64,000 nucleotides of DNA from Prorocentrum cordatum (Eukaryota; Sar; Dinophyceae; Prorocentrales; Prorocentraceae): assembly GCA_963575745.1 (NCBI GenBank), contig CAUYUJ010014604.1, positions 62,001 to 126,000 of the forward strand, given 5' to 3'. How positions within the stretch are numbered: the stretch's first letter is position 1; every line of letters begins with the position of its first letter. Both the position numbers and the translations under genes were made by a program. Under the pieces are notes generated by a model that was not told where the DNA came from, made no database searches, and worked only from the letters and a program-made list of their open reading frames with translations. Shown in pieces: positions 51,380-63,056 of the stretch.

Positions 51380-51800
51380 TTTCTACGACTTCTACTACTA
51401 CTACGACGAAGCCTACTACCACTACTACGACAATTACACCAGGGCCGCTACTACTGCTACAACTACGACTACGACTACTACACGTGCTAGGATGACTACG
51501 ACCTTTATTACGAGTGCTACATGTATTTTTTGATTCTACTACTGCTAAATTATAAGTTAAAGGGTGGGACAGTAAACTTATTTTGCGAGCTAATGATTTC
51601 TGTATCAGTGGGCAATGCAAATCATTAGCTCGCAATGTAGTAATTTTGTTGTGTGTGGGCAACGCGCATCATTATCGCATGTTTTTTTGGTGCCGGTGGA
51701 TGCGCCGAAAAGCACTCGCGACTTATTTTTAGATCTCGTTGGGTTCGCATATCCCAAATGGAAAGTATAACTCACGAGTTAAGTCTCCTGTAGCGCTTGA
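51300..51800. repeat. Y2: CTA microsatellite and palindromes
   Basis: CTA/CGA triplets (51340-51500) are followed by a perfect 17-bp inverted repeat (51583-51599 and 51619-51635, TTGCGAGCTAATGATTT with a 19-nt loop) and an AACTCACGAGTTAAG unit at about 51771. Order and motifs parallel Y1. Confidence 0.75.
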
Positions 51801-53310
51801 TTTGTTGATGTATCTATACATGCACGAGTGCAAAGCATGTGCGTGCAGACGTTGTTTTTTCGGTGCCAACCGTGCGAGAAAACAAGACAAATCAACGTAA
51901 CATCTTGAAGTCGTTGTAGTCTCAGGTCAGAAGTAGCTTTTGTGTCTCAAGCGTTTATGTCGTAGCTTCAATTCAGCTTTCTGCGTGGAACAAGGTGAGA
52001 TCGCTTAAGCTTATCCAGGCGTATTCGTTTTCGCCTTCAGTATGAGAGTACGCGTTTAGCCAGAGAGATGTGCGTGTGTTGCGAATAAGCATAACAATGT
52101 CATGCATATGCGTTTAATCCCAAATTCTGTGCATGGTTCACGATATTGAGTCTACCAGATAACATCGGTAATCTATTCTCAGAGATCACTATTGAAAGGT
52201 ATTGTTCTAAACCGTGTCTACGATTCGAACTTAATGATTGTTTGATGAGGTCAGGATCCATTGCAAGTTACATAAAGCTTTAGGCTGGCGTATGATTCAA
52301 ATTAAGTATGATGCGTTGATATCGCAGTCATTTGTGCTGTTAATCTAGGAGTGAACTAGGCCAAAGGAACTGAACATATAATGACAACAAGTTAAAACCA
52401 AGCTTGCAGGTTCTTATATTGGATTTGACAATGTCGGAGTGTTTGAAGGTATTCTGGGGATTGGCATACTTTTAACTGCGTGCACGGCAAGGTCGCGGAT
52501 CGTTGCGTCCTTGCAGTGCCCGGATTGAAGCCGATCAGTTTTCATATGTCTGGAAGCCGAAAAGAGTTTCTCGAACGGCGAATTTCCCGATTGACGGTCG
52601 CTGTTTTTTTTTGATGATGTATAATAATAATAAAGTTCAAGTTGGGGTCGTTCAGAAGGGGTAGTCCACTCGAACGCCTTCAGAGGTGGTAATTCATTGT
52701 TTATTTCAGATTGAGCAGAACAGTATCATATCTTGTGGCGACAAGATATTGCAGGTGTTCGAATTGCTATGGTTTACAGCTTTGACATTGTGGCAGACAG
52801 AGAATCCCTTTGTACTAATGTTCTGATGCTAACTCGTTAAAGTAGACGTTGTGACGAAGTGGCTTCAATGATGCAGTTTACGAGTATTGTCTTTCTCGCG
52901 GGCAAGCGGGCCTTTAATTTGTATGTGTCTTTAATGCAGGACTTGTGATTTTGCGCATGTGTTTGAATCGCTGTTGGTGTCTTCGAAGAATCTCAATCAT
53001 TCCTTAAAGCCAGATATAATTTCGTTCGCTTTTTTTTTTCGCGCATCCGAATGTGCTTTAAATATCTCGTTCCGTGACGGAATCGGAGCGAACCTGACTT
53101 AGCGCGTCAGTGACTGTGAAGTCGTTTGTAACGTGAAGCCATCATTTTCACGATTTGGTTGTGCTAGGGATCTGCCATGATTCGGAGAAGCACGTACACG
53201 CCATTTGAATCGAAACTTGCATCATTTTTCAAACGTTACCACCGTAATTCGCAATGTTTGTTTTGAGCGTTGATGCCCTCGGTTCTTTGCGCGATGCAAG
53301 CCTCAGTTAG
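51801..53310. other. AT-rich spacer, no gene recognised
   Basis: No protein-like frame, tRNA-like cloverleaf or repeat was recognised. AATAATAATAA occurs at 52622-52632. Confidence 0.5.
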
Positions 53311-53317
53311 CGCGTGT

Positions 53318-53362
53318 TTTTTATATATGTATGTATGTATGTATGTATGTGTGTATATATAC
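53318..53362. repeat. short (TATG)n microsatellite
   Basis: ATATATGTATGTATG runs change to GTGTATATATAC. Confidence 0.95.
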
Positions 53363-55110
53363 AAGTTATAGATCTTGTTCGATTATGCAATGCCGACCCA
53401 TTTGCAGAATGCGTTCGTTCGGCGAACAGACTAACGAACACATTGTTTTCATGGGCTCGACAGCGCCGAGAGGGCACTTTGACCCTGATGAGCGCATGTT
53501 TAATGGCGGCCTTTCAGACAGCGCATCGACCTATTGGAAGCGGAAGAAAGAACCCAACATATTTCATGCCCATTTTTTAAAATTGGTGCCCCGGGCGGGG
53601 GGCAAATTCGGCGCCGAACGGTGGCAGCGAATGCTTAGGAATTGCAGAGATTCGAGAAGGAAAGGGAGAAGGGGAGAGAACGAACAAGGAGGAAACCAGA
53701 CATTCGTTTTCAACAGAAACGCCCGTAGATAACAACGTTCCAAATCGCGGTCGTCAGGCGATGAAGCCCCGCAGGCGAGCGGCAGGCAAAGGGGGGGTTT
53801 CATGTCCCAACGATTTGAAGACCCTCCGCGCTCCAACGCAACTTGTTGGAACCGCGTCTTGTTGGACACAAACCTGGCAAGAACGCAATCGTAATCAGGC
53901 AATCGTTTATGCGCGCGCGTGGCTCCTATGGGGAACGCAGGAGACAGTCTACACTTTGCAAGGAGGGTTCAGTAACGCAACGTTCGTGACATTGGGGGGC
54001 AGGAGGAGGAGGATGGAACGAATCGAGATGGAAGAATCGACCGAAACTCGCAGGGCCAGATCCAAGAGATGCTGACGTCTCAGCGCGTGTTCAATCGAGC
54101 GAGATGGGGCGGGCCAGAGTATTTCTATTGATTCAAATATCGTTTGAATTGCCACCTGTGAAATAATGTTCCTTGATTGCGCATAACATTCTGATGGCGC
54201 CCGGTAGCCATTTTCGATGTGGATATCTTTAGATTCTGAAATTAGTTAGAACAGTTTTTTTTTTCGCTTCTTGAAAAGAAGCTTTTCCATGCAATCGAAC
54301 TCCATTGACAGAGAAATTCGCGGAAGAAATATCGAAAATCAATTCATGCGATCAGGTTGAATATCTACATGACTTAATAGTTACCAACTGAGTTTTTTTG
54401 CGACATGATATGATTTGATATTGAAGCTTTTGTGGTACACATTTTTTTGCATGCGTCCGTGGCCCACGGCTGACTTTCGTGCGATTCGGAACGTGGATTC
54501 AAGCAAGGGTCGAGCAATTTCGAGAGTAAGTCGTTCGGCTTAATCGTCTTTCATCCCGTGCTGCTGGACAAAAAAACTGAGACCGACCGATTCCGGAACA
54601 TGCAGAGTTTCCAATAATTTATTTTGGTAATTCGATGTTTTCAAACACATTCTCAATTTTGCAGGCCGAATATTCGATGTACGTAGGATCTCGTATTATC
54701 ATTATGGGATAAAGCAAGATCTAGGAATATAGGGCAACATCAGAGATAATGCAATGTTATGGTAACAAGAGGACCATCATGCATATGGGATTTTCGATAT
54801 TTTCTCAATAACTGTTGTTTCAAACAGTGCGGAAAGGAGAAACGGACAGTGTAGGTGTAACACCGCAATATCATGTCATTTGAATTTTCGTGATTATTGG
54901 TGATTTGTATTTTTGATTTTAGAGTTTAGATCCGTGAATCTTTAGCTCTGTACCGTTTTTACTTAAGTCTAGTATTAAGTGATACTAAATGTTTAATTCA
55001 GCCTTGCCATGATTTTTACGTTTTCTCTATCTCTCCCGTTTGCCACGTCGTCTAGGGTGGGGCAGCACGTCGTCGCCGAAGGTGAAAGAGGGACACAGTT
55101 CTAAACGATG
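53363..55110. other. no gene recognised
   Basis: Frames at 53331-53732 and 53761-54075 are short, basic and unsupported. The rest is AT-rich with no repeat found. Confidence 0.5.
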
Positions 55111-55119
55111 AAACGGAAG

Positions 55120-55790
55120 TGCCCAAATCCGTTGAGAGAGCAGCGGGGCCACGGGGAGCAAATGCAATGAAACCCGACATGGTTCAGGCACTAGCTCAGC
55201 CACTGAGAAGCTAACGGAAGTGGAACCCGAAATTGCCGAGGCAGCAGCGGGGCCACCGGAGAGTAAAATTATTGAGGGAGGGTCGCGGCCCCGGAAGTGA
55301 AACCTGGAACTGTTAAGACAGCAGCTTGGCCATGTGCCAGCAAACGCAGATTCGACCCGAAATTGTTTGAAGAGGAGGGTGGTCACATAAGGGAAATAGA
55401 CATGGTATTTGAAGCTGCTGAAGCCGCAGCGGAGCCAAGAGAGCAAACGAATATTGTGAGTGTCGATAGAATGGCAGGACCACATTCAATTCCGTTTGTT
55501 CTTCTGTGGCGGCGCTTTTTTTGAATAGTTTCGGGCTTCATTTCCGTTTGCCCCTTGTGGCCCTGTTGCTCTCTCAACAGTTTTGGGTCGGCCTCCTTCT
55601 GAACTGCTTCGGTTTTCAAATCCATTTGCTCTCCCGTGGCCTTGCTGCTCTCGCATCGTTTTTCGGGTTTGGCTGCAATTTTTCTTGGGGGCCGCTTTCC
55701 TTTCCTCTCTGAACATATTGTGTGTCATCATGTTTGCTCTCCCGTGGCTTCGCTGTTCTCTCCGCGGCTTCGTTTTTTTCCAAGCATCTT
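55120..55790. repeat. imperfect long inverted repeat centred near 55485
   Basis: The left arm (55120-55470) has units such as GAGCAGCGGGGCCACGGG with AGCAAATG and GAAGTGAAACC. The right arm (55495-55790) has the complements, such as TTTGCTCTCCCGTGGCC, CTTGCTGCTCTC and GGCTTCATTTCCG. Several ~70-80-bp sub-units occur per arm, and more right-type units continue at 56625-56830. Confidence 0.6.
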
Positions 55791-56617
55791 GTGGTGTTGG
55801 GTCCTCGCTCTGCAGAGACAACGCCCCGCGTCACCTTCTCTTTTTCCTCTCCTCATTCCTCTTCCGATCCTCCCGCTGCCCCCCCTCCTCCCATCTTTGC
55901 ATCTGCCCTCCGCAAGCACGGTCCGTGGCTCCATAGGGAGCTGCACTGAAGGCCCCAGTGGCAGGGTTCGCATGCGCCCGACGCCCAGTTTGGCACACCT
56001 CTCATGCGGCTCGTGGCCCTGTATGGATCTGCACCGAAGACCCAGTGGCAGACGGCGCTTGCGCCCGCCCATTTCAGCACACCCCTCACAGGGTTCGCGG
56101 CCCCATAGGGAGCTCCACCGAAGGCCTCAGTGGCAGAGTTCGCATGCGCCCGACGGCCATTATGCACACGCCTCACACGGTTTGTGACCCCACAGGGGGT
56201 TCCATTGAAGGCCCCAACGGCAGAGTTCGCATGCGCACGCCCATTCTGGCACATCCTTCTCACGGTTCGTGGCCCCATAGGGAGTTCCACCGAAGGCCCC
56301 AGTGGCAGAGTTCGCATGCACCTGACGCCCATTTTGGCACACCCCTCACACGGTTCGTGGCCCCATAGGGAGCTCCACCGAAGGCCCCAACGGCAGAGTT
56401 CGCATGCGCCCGACGCCCATTTTGGTACACCCCTCACGCGGTTCGTGGCCCCATAGGGAGCTCGGTTCGCACGCGCCCGACGCCCATTTTGGCACACCCC
56501 TCGTACGGTCCGTGGCCTTATAGGGAGCTCCACCGAAAGGCCTCATAAGGAGCTCCACCGAACGTGGTACCCACAAATCGGTATTCACAACTGCACATGG
56601 TTGGGTCCTTCGCCAGG
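55785..56617 (-). repeat. composite repeat unit HT-III (reverse orientation)
   Basis: Read on the minus strand it has HEAD (56617-56561, ACCCAACCATGTGCAGTTGT through to GTGGGTACC), then an array of 84-88-bp units (anchors at 56111, 56199, 56283, 56371 and 56459), a purine tract and TAIL (55830-55785). This is the same order as HT-I and HT-II. Confidence 0.75.
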
Positions 56618-56624
56618 TTTTTTG

Positions 56625-57395
56625 TTGTTGTTCGTTTGCTGCTGTACGGCCGCTGCTCTCCGAACAGTTTTGGGGCATCACTTCCGTTTTCTCTTTTGTG
56701 GTTTTGTTGATATTTGAGCGGATTCGAGCTGTTTTTCTGATGGTTCTCTTGTAGCCGCGCTCCTCTTTATATAAGTTGGGCTTTATAGCCGCTTGATCTC
56801 CCGTGACCTCTCCGCTCCCTCAACGGTTCCCGGGGGGTCAGGTGGTCCACCAAAGCAGGAGCACGTGATCGTTCCGTCGATGCGACGAAGGGGAGTGTAC
56901 CGGGGAGTCGTGACGCCGATCATAAAGCCCTAGTGTTCCGAAATGGCATCACCAACGCTGGCTACCTCCTAAGTAATTCGACTGTATCGAAAGTTGATTG
57001 CATCTTAGACCATGACTGTGTCCATTCTTTTTCTGGTGTGATTTGGTTCACCTTCTGATAAGCCGCATGTCTTACCACGCGCTGAATTGCAAAGGGCCGA
57101 CTGCCCGCAGCTTGGTTGGGTAGCGGCCTATGGCCGTCGCGGCCTTTGGTGAACATTTGGCGTGCTGCGCCAGGTGATTTTGTCCACGGCGTGGGTGCAT
57201 CATTCTGACGTTTCTGTCCTGTGCGAGGGGTATCGTTGCGATGCCGTTTCGAGGAACTTGTCAGGTATTGTCACCCTTTTTCGCGTCGCTCCTCTCCTCA
57301 CCATCATGCTGCGGCCCTTTGGGCCCAAGACCATTGTGGTGCTCGCCGCGAGCGCGCCCCAGTCGCACGGAATCCATGCACCATCATTCCCAACC
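56625..57395. other. no gene recognised; inverted-repeat-related units, then unique DNA
   Basis: 56625-56830 continues CGCTGCTCTC-type units of the neighbouring inverted repeat. 56830-57395 has no recognised feature. Confidence 0.5.
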
Positions 57396-57483
57396 ATCCT
57401 GTGGTGTTGGGTCCTCGTTTTGAAGAGACGTCGCCCCGCGTTCCTTCCTCCTCCTTCCTCCTCCTCCCCTTCCTCCCCCCTCC

Positions 57484-57514
<31 letters not shown>

Positions 57515-57650
57515 TCATCACATCATCATCATCATCATCGATCATCATCATCATCATCATTCCTCATCATCATCATCAATTCATCAACATCATCAGCATC
57601 AACATCAGCTTCATAAGCATCAGCAGCATCAGATATATTCACCATCAGCG

Positions 57651-57737
<87 letters not shown>

Positions 57738-57739
57738 AT

Positions 57740-57832
<93 letters not shown>

Positions 57833-57858
57833 GACATCATCGACGTCATCATCACCAC

Positions 57859-57922
<64 letters not shown>

Positions 57923-57934
57923 GTCATCGTCATC
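57484..57934. repeat. (TCA)n microsatellite
   Basis: About 450 bp of TCA repeats have short TTCA and GTCATCG interruptions. Frames read poly-Ser, poly-His/Ile or poly-Met/Asp. Confidence 0.98.
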
Positions 57935-57939
57935 ACCCA

Positions 57940-58915
57940 AATCGGCGCACTCCTCACACGTTTCGTGGCCCCATAGGGAGCTCCACCGAAGGCCCCTGTG
58001 GCTGCGTTCACATGCGCCCACCGCACCCACTTCGGCACACCCCTCACACGTTTCGTGGCCCCATAGGGAGCCTCACCCAAGGCCCCCGTGGCTGCGTTCG
58101 CATGCGCCCACCGCACCCAGTTCGGCACACCCCTCACACGTTTCGTGGCCCCACAGGGAGCTCCACCGAAGGCCCCAGTGGCTGCGTTCACATGCGCCCA
58201 CCGCACCCATTTCGGCACACCCCTCACACGTTTCGTGGCCCCATAGGGAGCTCACCCAAGGCCCCCGTGGCTGCGTTCGCATGCGCCCACCGCACCCAGT
58301 TCTGAACACCCCTCACACGTTTCGTGGCCCCATAGGGAACTCCACCGAAGGCCCCAGTGGCTGCGTTCGCATGCGCCCACCGCACCCAGTTCGGCACACC
58401 CCTCACACGTTTCGTGGCCCCACAGGGAGCTCCACCGAAGGCCCCAGTGGCTGCGTTCACATGCGCCCGCCGCACCCATTTCGGCACACCCCTCACACGT
58501 TTCGTGGCCCCATAGGGAGCCTCACCGAAGGCCCCCGTGGCTGCGTTCGCATGCGGTTCCGCCCCCAGTTCGGCACACCCCTCACACGTTTCGTGGCCCC
58601 ACAGGGAGCTCCACCGAAGGCCCCAGTGGCTGCGTTCGCATGCGCACACCGCCCCCAGTTCTGGCACACCCCTCACACGTTTCGTGGCCCCATAGGGAGC
58701 CTCACCCAAGGCCCCCGTGGCTGCGTTCGCATGCGCCCACCGCACCCAGTTCGGCACACCCCTCACACGTTTCGTGGCCCCATGGGGAGCTCCACCGAAG
58801 GCCCCAGTGGCTGCGTTCGCATGCGCCCACCGCACCAATTTCGGCACACGTTCACACGTTTCGTGGCCCCATGAGGAGTTCCACCGAAGGCCCCAAGGGC
58901 TGCGTTCGCACACGT
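57940..58915 (-). repeat. 90-bp tandem array
   Basis: AGCTCC or CCTCAC anchors recur at 57979, 58069, 58159, 58249, 58339, 58429, 58519, 58609, 58699 and 58789, with one-base slips in some units. Unit sequence is that of 8118-9558 in reverse. Confidence 0.95.
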
Positions 58916-58917
58916 GG

Positions 58918-59161
58918 GGGCTCGTTGGGGCGTTCGCCTTGCGCATGCGCTATCGGACGGTCGCACTTAGGTCGGTGGCTCAGAAGGACAGGACCATCGC
59001 GGATTTTTTGCAATTGTGTTCTGCACTCGTTGGAGCATTCGCTTTGCGTTCGCGTGGTTCAGAGGGTCGCACGTTGGCTGGTGGGCAGGAAGCGCGGGGG
59101 TGGGTGGACATTCGTCGAGAGCTTTTCGAGGCTTTACGAGTGCGTAGAAGGACAAAGCATC

Positions 59162-59197
<36 letters not shown>

Positions 59198-59351
59198 TTG
59201 TTGTTTTGTTTTTTTGTTTTTTTGTTTGCTTGCTTGTTTGTTAGATATATATATATAAGTTTTTTTTTGGGGGGCTCGTCGGGGCGTGCGCCTTGCGCAT
59301 GCGCTATCGGACGGTCGCACGTGGGTCGGTCGCTCAGAAGGACAGAACCAT
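58918..59351 (+). repeat. three copies of an ~80-bp segment with poly-T between
   Basis: GCTCGT(T/C)GGGGCGT(T/G)CGCCTT starts copies at 58918-58995 and 59273-59351, which agree until ACCATCG and then diverge. A weaker copy is at 59027-59095. A T run (59163-59196) and TTTG/TTG repeats lie between copies two and three. Confidence 0.75.
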
Positions 59352-60304
59352 CGTCCTGAAGAAGCCCCTCTTCCTCGTGCAGGCGGCCGACAGGTCTGCC
59401 CCGACGATGAACGTCAAGGACGCCGCCAAGATGATGAACTGTGCCAGCCCGAAGAATACCGGTGGCATGCACGGACTGCTCCCGGTGCACGTGGGCATGC
59501 GGATCCCGCTCTTGGAGGTGCTCGACCTCAAGAACGGCCTCGTCAAGGACGCCGAGGGGCAGATCGTGCACATCGTCGTGGGCCCTCGGGATCGGGACGA
59601 CGTCGAGAGAGCAGAGAGAGACGGGGATAATAATATCTACCTGAGGCGCTAGCCGCTGGGGTTCTGGGTGCGCATGGAGAAGTACGCGAGCGCGCCCGTC
59701 GTGGACGACCTGCAGCGCCACGTCGACAGCCTCACGAGGGACCTCGCGGGCCCGCTGGTGTTCATCGAGCCCCGCGCGTCGGAGCCGTTCACCTTCCGCA
59801 CCTCCAAGGTCACCCTGACGGGCTTCCCGTTCTCGCACGGCAGGGTCATCACCACGGTGGCGTGCCAGGGGCGCGCCATGCGAGAAGGCGACGGGGCGGG
59901 GGAACGGCGCTCCGAGGACGGCCAGACCTCCGGGGCGCGAGCAGTCCGCGGCCAGACCTCGGTCCTGCGGACTCTCGCCCTGGGCCGTCGGCTGCCCGGC
60001 GCACTGCCCCCTCGGCCGACGTCGCCCAGGCGTGATCTTGGACTGCGGCCGCCACGAGGTCGGGAACGGCAAGAAGGAGGACGACGACTGGTGGCTGGAG
60101 CTCTATGTGCTGCTCTCGCGCGCCACGCGCCACGAGGACTTCCTGCTCGTGCGGGCGCCGCGCGTCGAGTTCTTCCTGGCAGGGCCGCCGGAGGGCTTGC
60201 GGAAGCAGCTGGAGCAGTTTGCGGCGCGCACGAAGCGGTGCAGGAGGGAGGCGACGGCCCTCGCCAGGGAGCTCGGCTTCACCGAGTTTATCCGCGAGGC
60301 CTGA
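59352..60304 (+). pseudogene. PIF1-like helicase C-terminal region with candidate GC-AG intron
   Basis: PIF1-family helicases unwind DNA using ATP. 59352-59650 encodes RSAPTMNVKDAAKMMNCASP, then GMRIPLLEVLDLKNGLVKDA and EGQIVHIVVGP, the segment after the ATPase core that usually reads as 'limited by NGxxG'. A TAG at 59650-59652 interrupts LRR-PLGFWVRMEKY in the same frame. TLTGFPFSHGRVITTVACQG (to 59887) stands where the family has the 'lawAiTvHKsQG' motif, and after the intron VILDCGRHEV, YVLLSRATRHEDFLLVRAP matches the 'YVALSRat..e' motif. The frame ends EFIREA at 60304. Walker motifs are not in the window, and the upstream DNA is repeat, so it is a fragment or a badly interrupted gene. Confidence 0.6.
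59888..60029 (+). other. candidate 142-nt GC-AG intron
   Basis: The reading frame of the helicase is restored if 59888-60029 is removed: GAA-G at 59884-59887 joins GC-GTG-ATC at 60030. The intron would start GCGACG and end CCCAG. The pentamer AGGCG occurs at both junctions (59886-59890 and 60028-60032), and GGCGACG near the start is the complement of CGTCGCC near the end. Non-GT donors and AGG-flanked introns are known in dinoflagellates. Confidence 0.6.
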
Positions 60305-60780
60305 CTTGAGGAGCGTCCCCCCCGAGCCGCGCCTTCTCTCGACTGTCCAACTACTTGTCTGGCTTCGCGCTGCGGACGACCCGCGCGCGTCGCTGGGGCC
60401 CTTCCGGGGCAATCAGCGCGCGTCGCGGGGATTCCGTGCGACGCTCTTCCCAGCGCCTCGCTCGCCCGTCGTCGCTCTGCCCAGCGGCCGGAGCCTTGCC
60501 CGCAATCAGTCAGCCGGCTAGCTCTCTGTGCTCCGCGCAGCGGACGACCCGCGCGCGTCGCTGGGGCCCCTCCGCGGCGACCTGCGCGCGTCGCGGGAAC
60601 TCCGCGCTGCGCTGCGCCCGCGGCCTAGGACTTTTGGAGTGCGCGGGCAAAGAGAAAGGAACATAAGACAAGCGGGCGCTATCCTCGTGAGGGGCGCGCC
60701 GACACGGGCGTCGCGGCGCGCGGGCGCTGCCGTCGGCATTTCTGGGGGGGGGGGGGCTCCTCGCGGCGGCCACAGTCAAT
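60305..60780. repeat. ~168-bp tandem duplication, GC-rich
   Basis: GCGGACGACCCGCGCGCGTC occurs at 60372 and 60540. Each copy is followed by GCTGGGGCCC and CGCGCGTCGCGGG. No gene is recognised. Confidence 0.75.
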
Positions 60781-61110
60781 TTCACAAGTACTCAGAACCA
60801 GTTATACTCAAACCGTTCACGTTCATATCAATTACACTGAGCTTGGTCATGCTCCCATTCATGAACATAGACCCGCTCGCACGCAATCCCATTCACAAAC
60901 AGACGCACTCGCGCTCAGACTCATCCGCGTTCAGTCTCTCGTAATCAGAAATATAATTTTCCTTCGCGTTGTGTGCCCCCGCCACACATTTCGGCGCGCC
61001 CTTCATGCGGTTCGTGGCCCCATAGGGAGCGCCACCGATGAATATATCCACAATTGCGGTATTCACAACTACGTATGGTTGGGTTTTTCGTCAGGCTAAT
61101 TTTTTGACCA
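60781..61110. repeat. solo HEAD of the HT family (reverse) and flank
   Basis: 61034-61096 is a HEAD in reverse (CACAATTGCGGTATTCACAA through to ACGTATGGTTGGGT). It is preceded by one array-unit end (GTTCGTGGCCCCATAGGGAG at 61009). The 60781-60960 part has loose CATTCACAAACA/CGCTCG repeats and no gene. Confidence 0.7.
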
Positions 61111-61214
61111 CATTTTTGTAATTTTATTTCAGACGTTTTGCGTGACCCCACCATCCCAGACGAGTTGCATTCATCAGGCATGCAGTGGAATAGAGGGTTG
61201 GGTGAGACGTCGTA

Positions 61215-61264
61215 TCCAAGAGGGGGATATGGAGGAGGAATCGGAGGAGGAGGAGGAGAATGAG

Positions 61265-61296
<32 letters not shown>

Positions 61297-61915
61297 GGAA
61301 TGGGGGAGGGGGAGGAGGGAGGAGAAGGAATGGGCGGATGATGAGGAGGATGAGGAGGAGGAGGAAGAGGAGGAGGGCCAGCAGAAAGGCCAAACGCCTT
61401 TAGATGTTTCTTGGAGTCTCTTCGGATGTCTCTTGACAGCTTTTTATAGGCCTCTTGAGGCGTCTTGGGGGCCTCTTGGTGGTCCTGGAGGCCTCTTGAA
61501 GCGTCTTGGGTGCCTCGGGGGAGCCTCTTGGGGTCTCTTGGGGGTCTCTTGGAGAAAACTCTGGGGCCTCTTGGGGCCTCCTCGGCGCCTCTTGGGGCGC
61601 TCCTGTGGCACTCCCGGGAGCCGTGGGGGCCATCTTGGGGCCGTCCTGAAGGAGTTCGATCCCAAAAAGAGGCGGGGGGTACCATATGAGCCTTCCCCCC
61701 CCGGAAGCCCATATGCCTGCCAAAAGTAAACGTTTTTTTGTTTTTTCGCCCAGGCCATCTTGGACGCTTCAACGTCCCGCGAAACCTCCCCTCCTCACCC
61801 AGGGGTAGGGGTACGGGAGGGGTAAACTCCTCCCCCACGAAGGGGAAAAATGGGGTTAGAAGAGGAAACGCTCTAAACCACTCGCGCCCTGAAGGCCGGA
61901 TTGGATTTTCGATGC
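61215..61915. repeat. GAGGAG tract and dispersed repeat copy S3
   Basis: GAGGAGGAA repeats (61225-61380) lead into CTCTTGGGG/GGCGTCTTGGG units (61395-61640), then CAGGGGTAGGGGTACGGGAG (61800) and GAGGAAACGCTCTAAACCAC (61861). The last parts match S2 (13265-13340). Confidence 0.75.
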
Positions 61916-62059
61916 GTTTTCATTTTTCATCATTCTGGAAAAGCTCACACCGCATTTTACAAGTCTGTTGCTTGCATTGTATGCCTCTAATATTCTTGTT
62001 AGCTATTCGGGATGCGAATATTTGTGATCCGCTTTGGCATACGTTGGGATACGAACATC

Positions 62060-62741
62060 GACGTGTACACTTACATGCATACCTACCTACATACATACAC
62101 AAGTACACACAATCGCACATGCATATGCACACTCACACATACATACACACATATATGCATACACATGCATACACACATACATGCATACATTCATACAATC
62201 ATTTACACATACATACATACACATACACATACATGCATACATGCATACATGTATGCATGCATGCACATACATATATACATACATGCATACACACATCCAT
62301 ACACACAGGAATACACATATCCACATGCATACATACACGTACATACAAAACAATGTCATATTCGACAGTACAACACAACACAATACAATCCATACACACA
62401 ACCTCCATCTATACATTCATAGGTACATACATGCATCAATCCATACACACATACGTGTATGCATACATACATGCATGCATCCATCCATGCGTACACACAT
62501 ACACACATGCATACACACATTCATTCAAGCATACATATACGTACATACATGCACGCATACACACATACATACATATATACGCAAACCTACATGCACACAT
62601 ACATCCATCTATCCATCCATCCATCCATCCATACATACATACATACATAGAGACATACGTACATACATACATACACACATACACACATACATGCATACAC
62701 ATATACATACACACATACATACATACATACAGGCATATACA

Positions 62742-62775
<34 letters not shown>

Positions 62776-63056
62776 CATACATACACACATACATACATAC
62801 ATACATACATACATACATACATAACTACATACATGCAATCATACATACATACATGCATGCATGCATACATACATCCATACATACATACATACATGCATGC
62901 ATACATACATATATGCATACATACATACATACATACATACATACATACATACATACATGCATGCACACATACATACATACATACATACATACACACATAC
63001 ATACATACACATACATACATACACACACATACATACATACATACATACACACATCT
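62060..63056. repeat. 1-kb CATA/CACA microsatellite
   Basis: Nearly pure CATA with CATG, CACA and CATC variants. Long His/Thr/Tyr or Met/Tyr/Val/Cys frames across it are by-products. Confidence 0.98.

Larger units (their letters stand above)
57396..58915 (-). repeat. composite repeat unit HT-IV (reverse orientation, HEAD missing)
   Basis: TAIL (57440-57396) is followed on its left flank by TCCTCC-rich DNA, a TCA microsatellite and a 90-bp array. This is the mirror image of the right half of HT-II (array, GAT repeat, purine tract, TAIL). The array ends at about 58915 without a HEAD. Confidence 0.75.

Noticed and set aside
53331-54075. Two short basic frames as genes
   Set aside because: No recognisable motif, no splice pattern and no second copy in the window.
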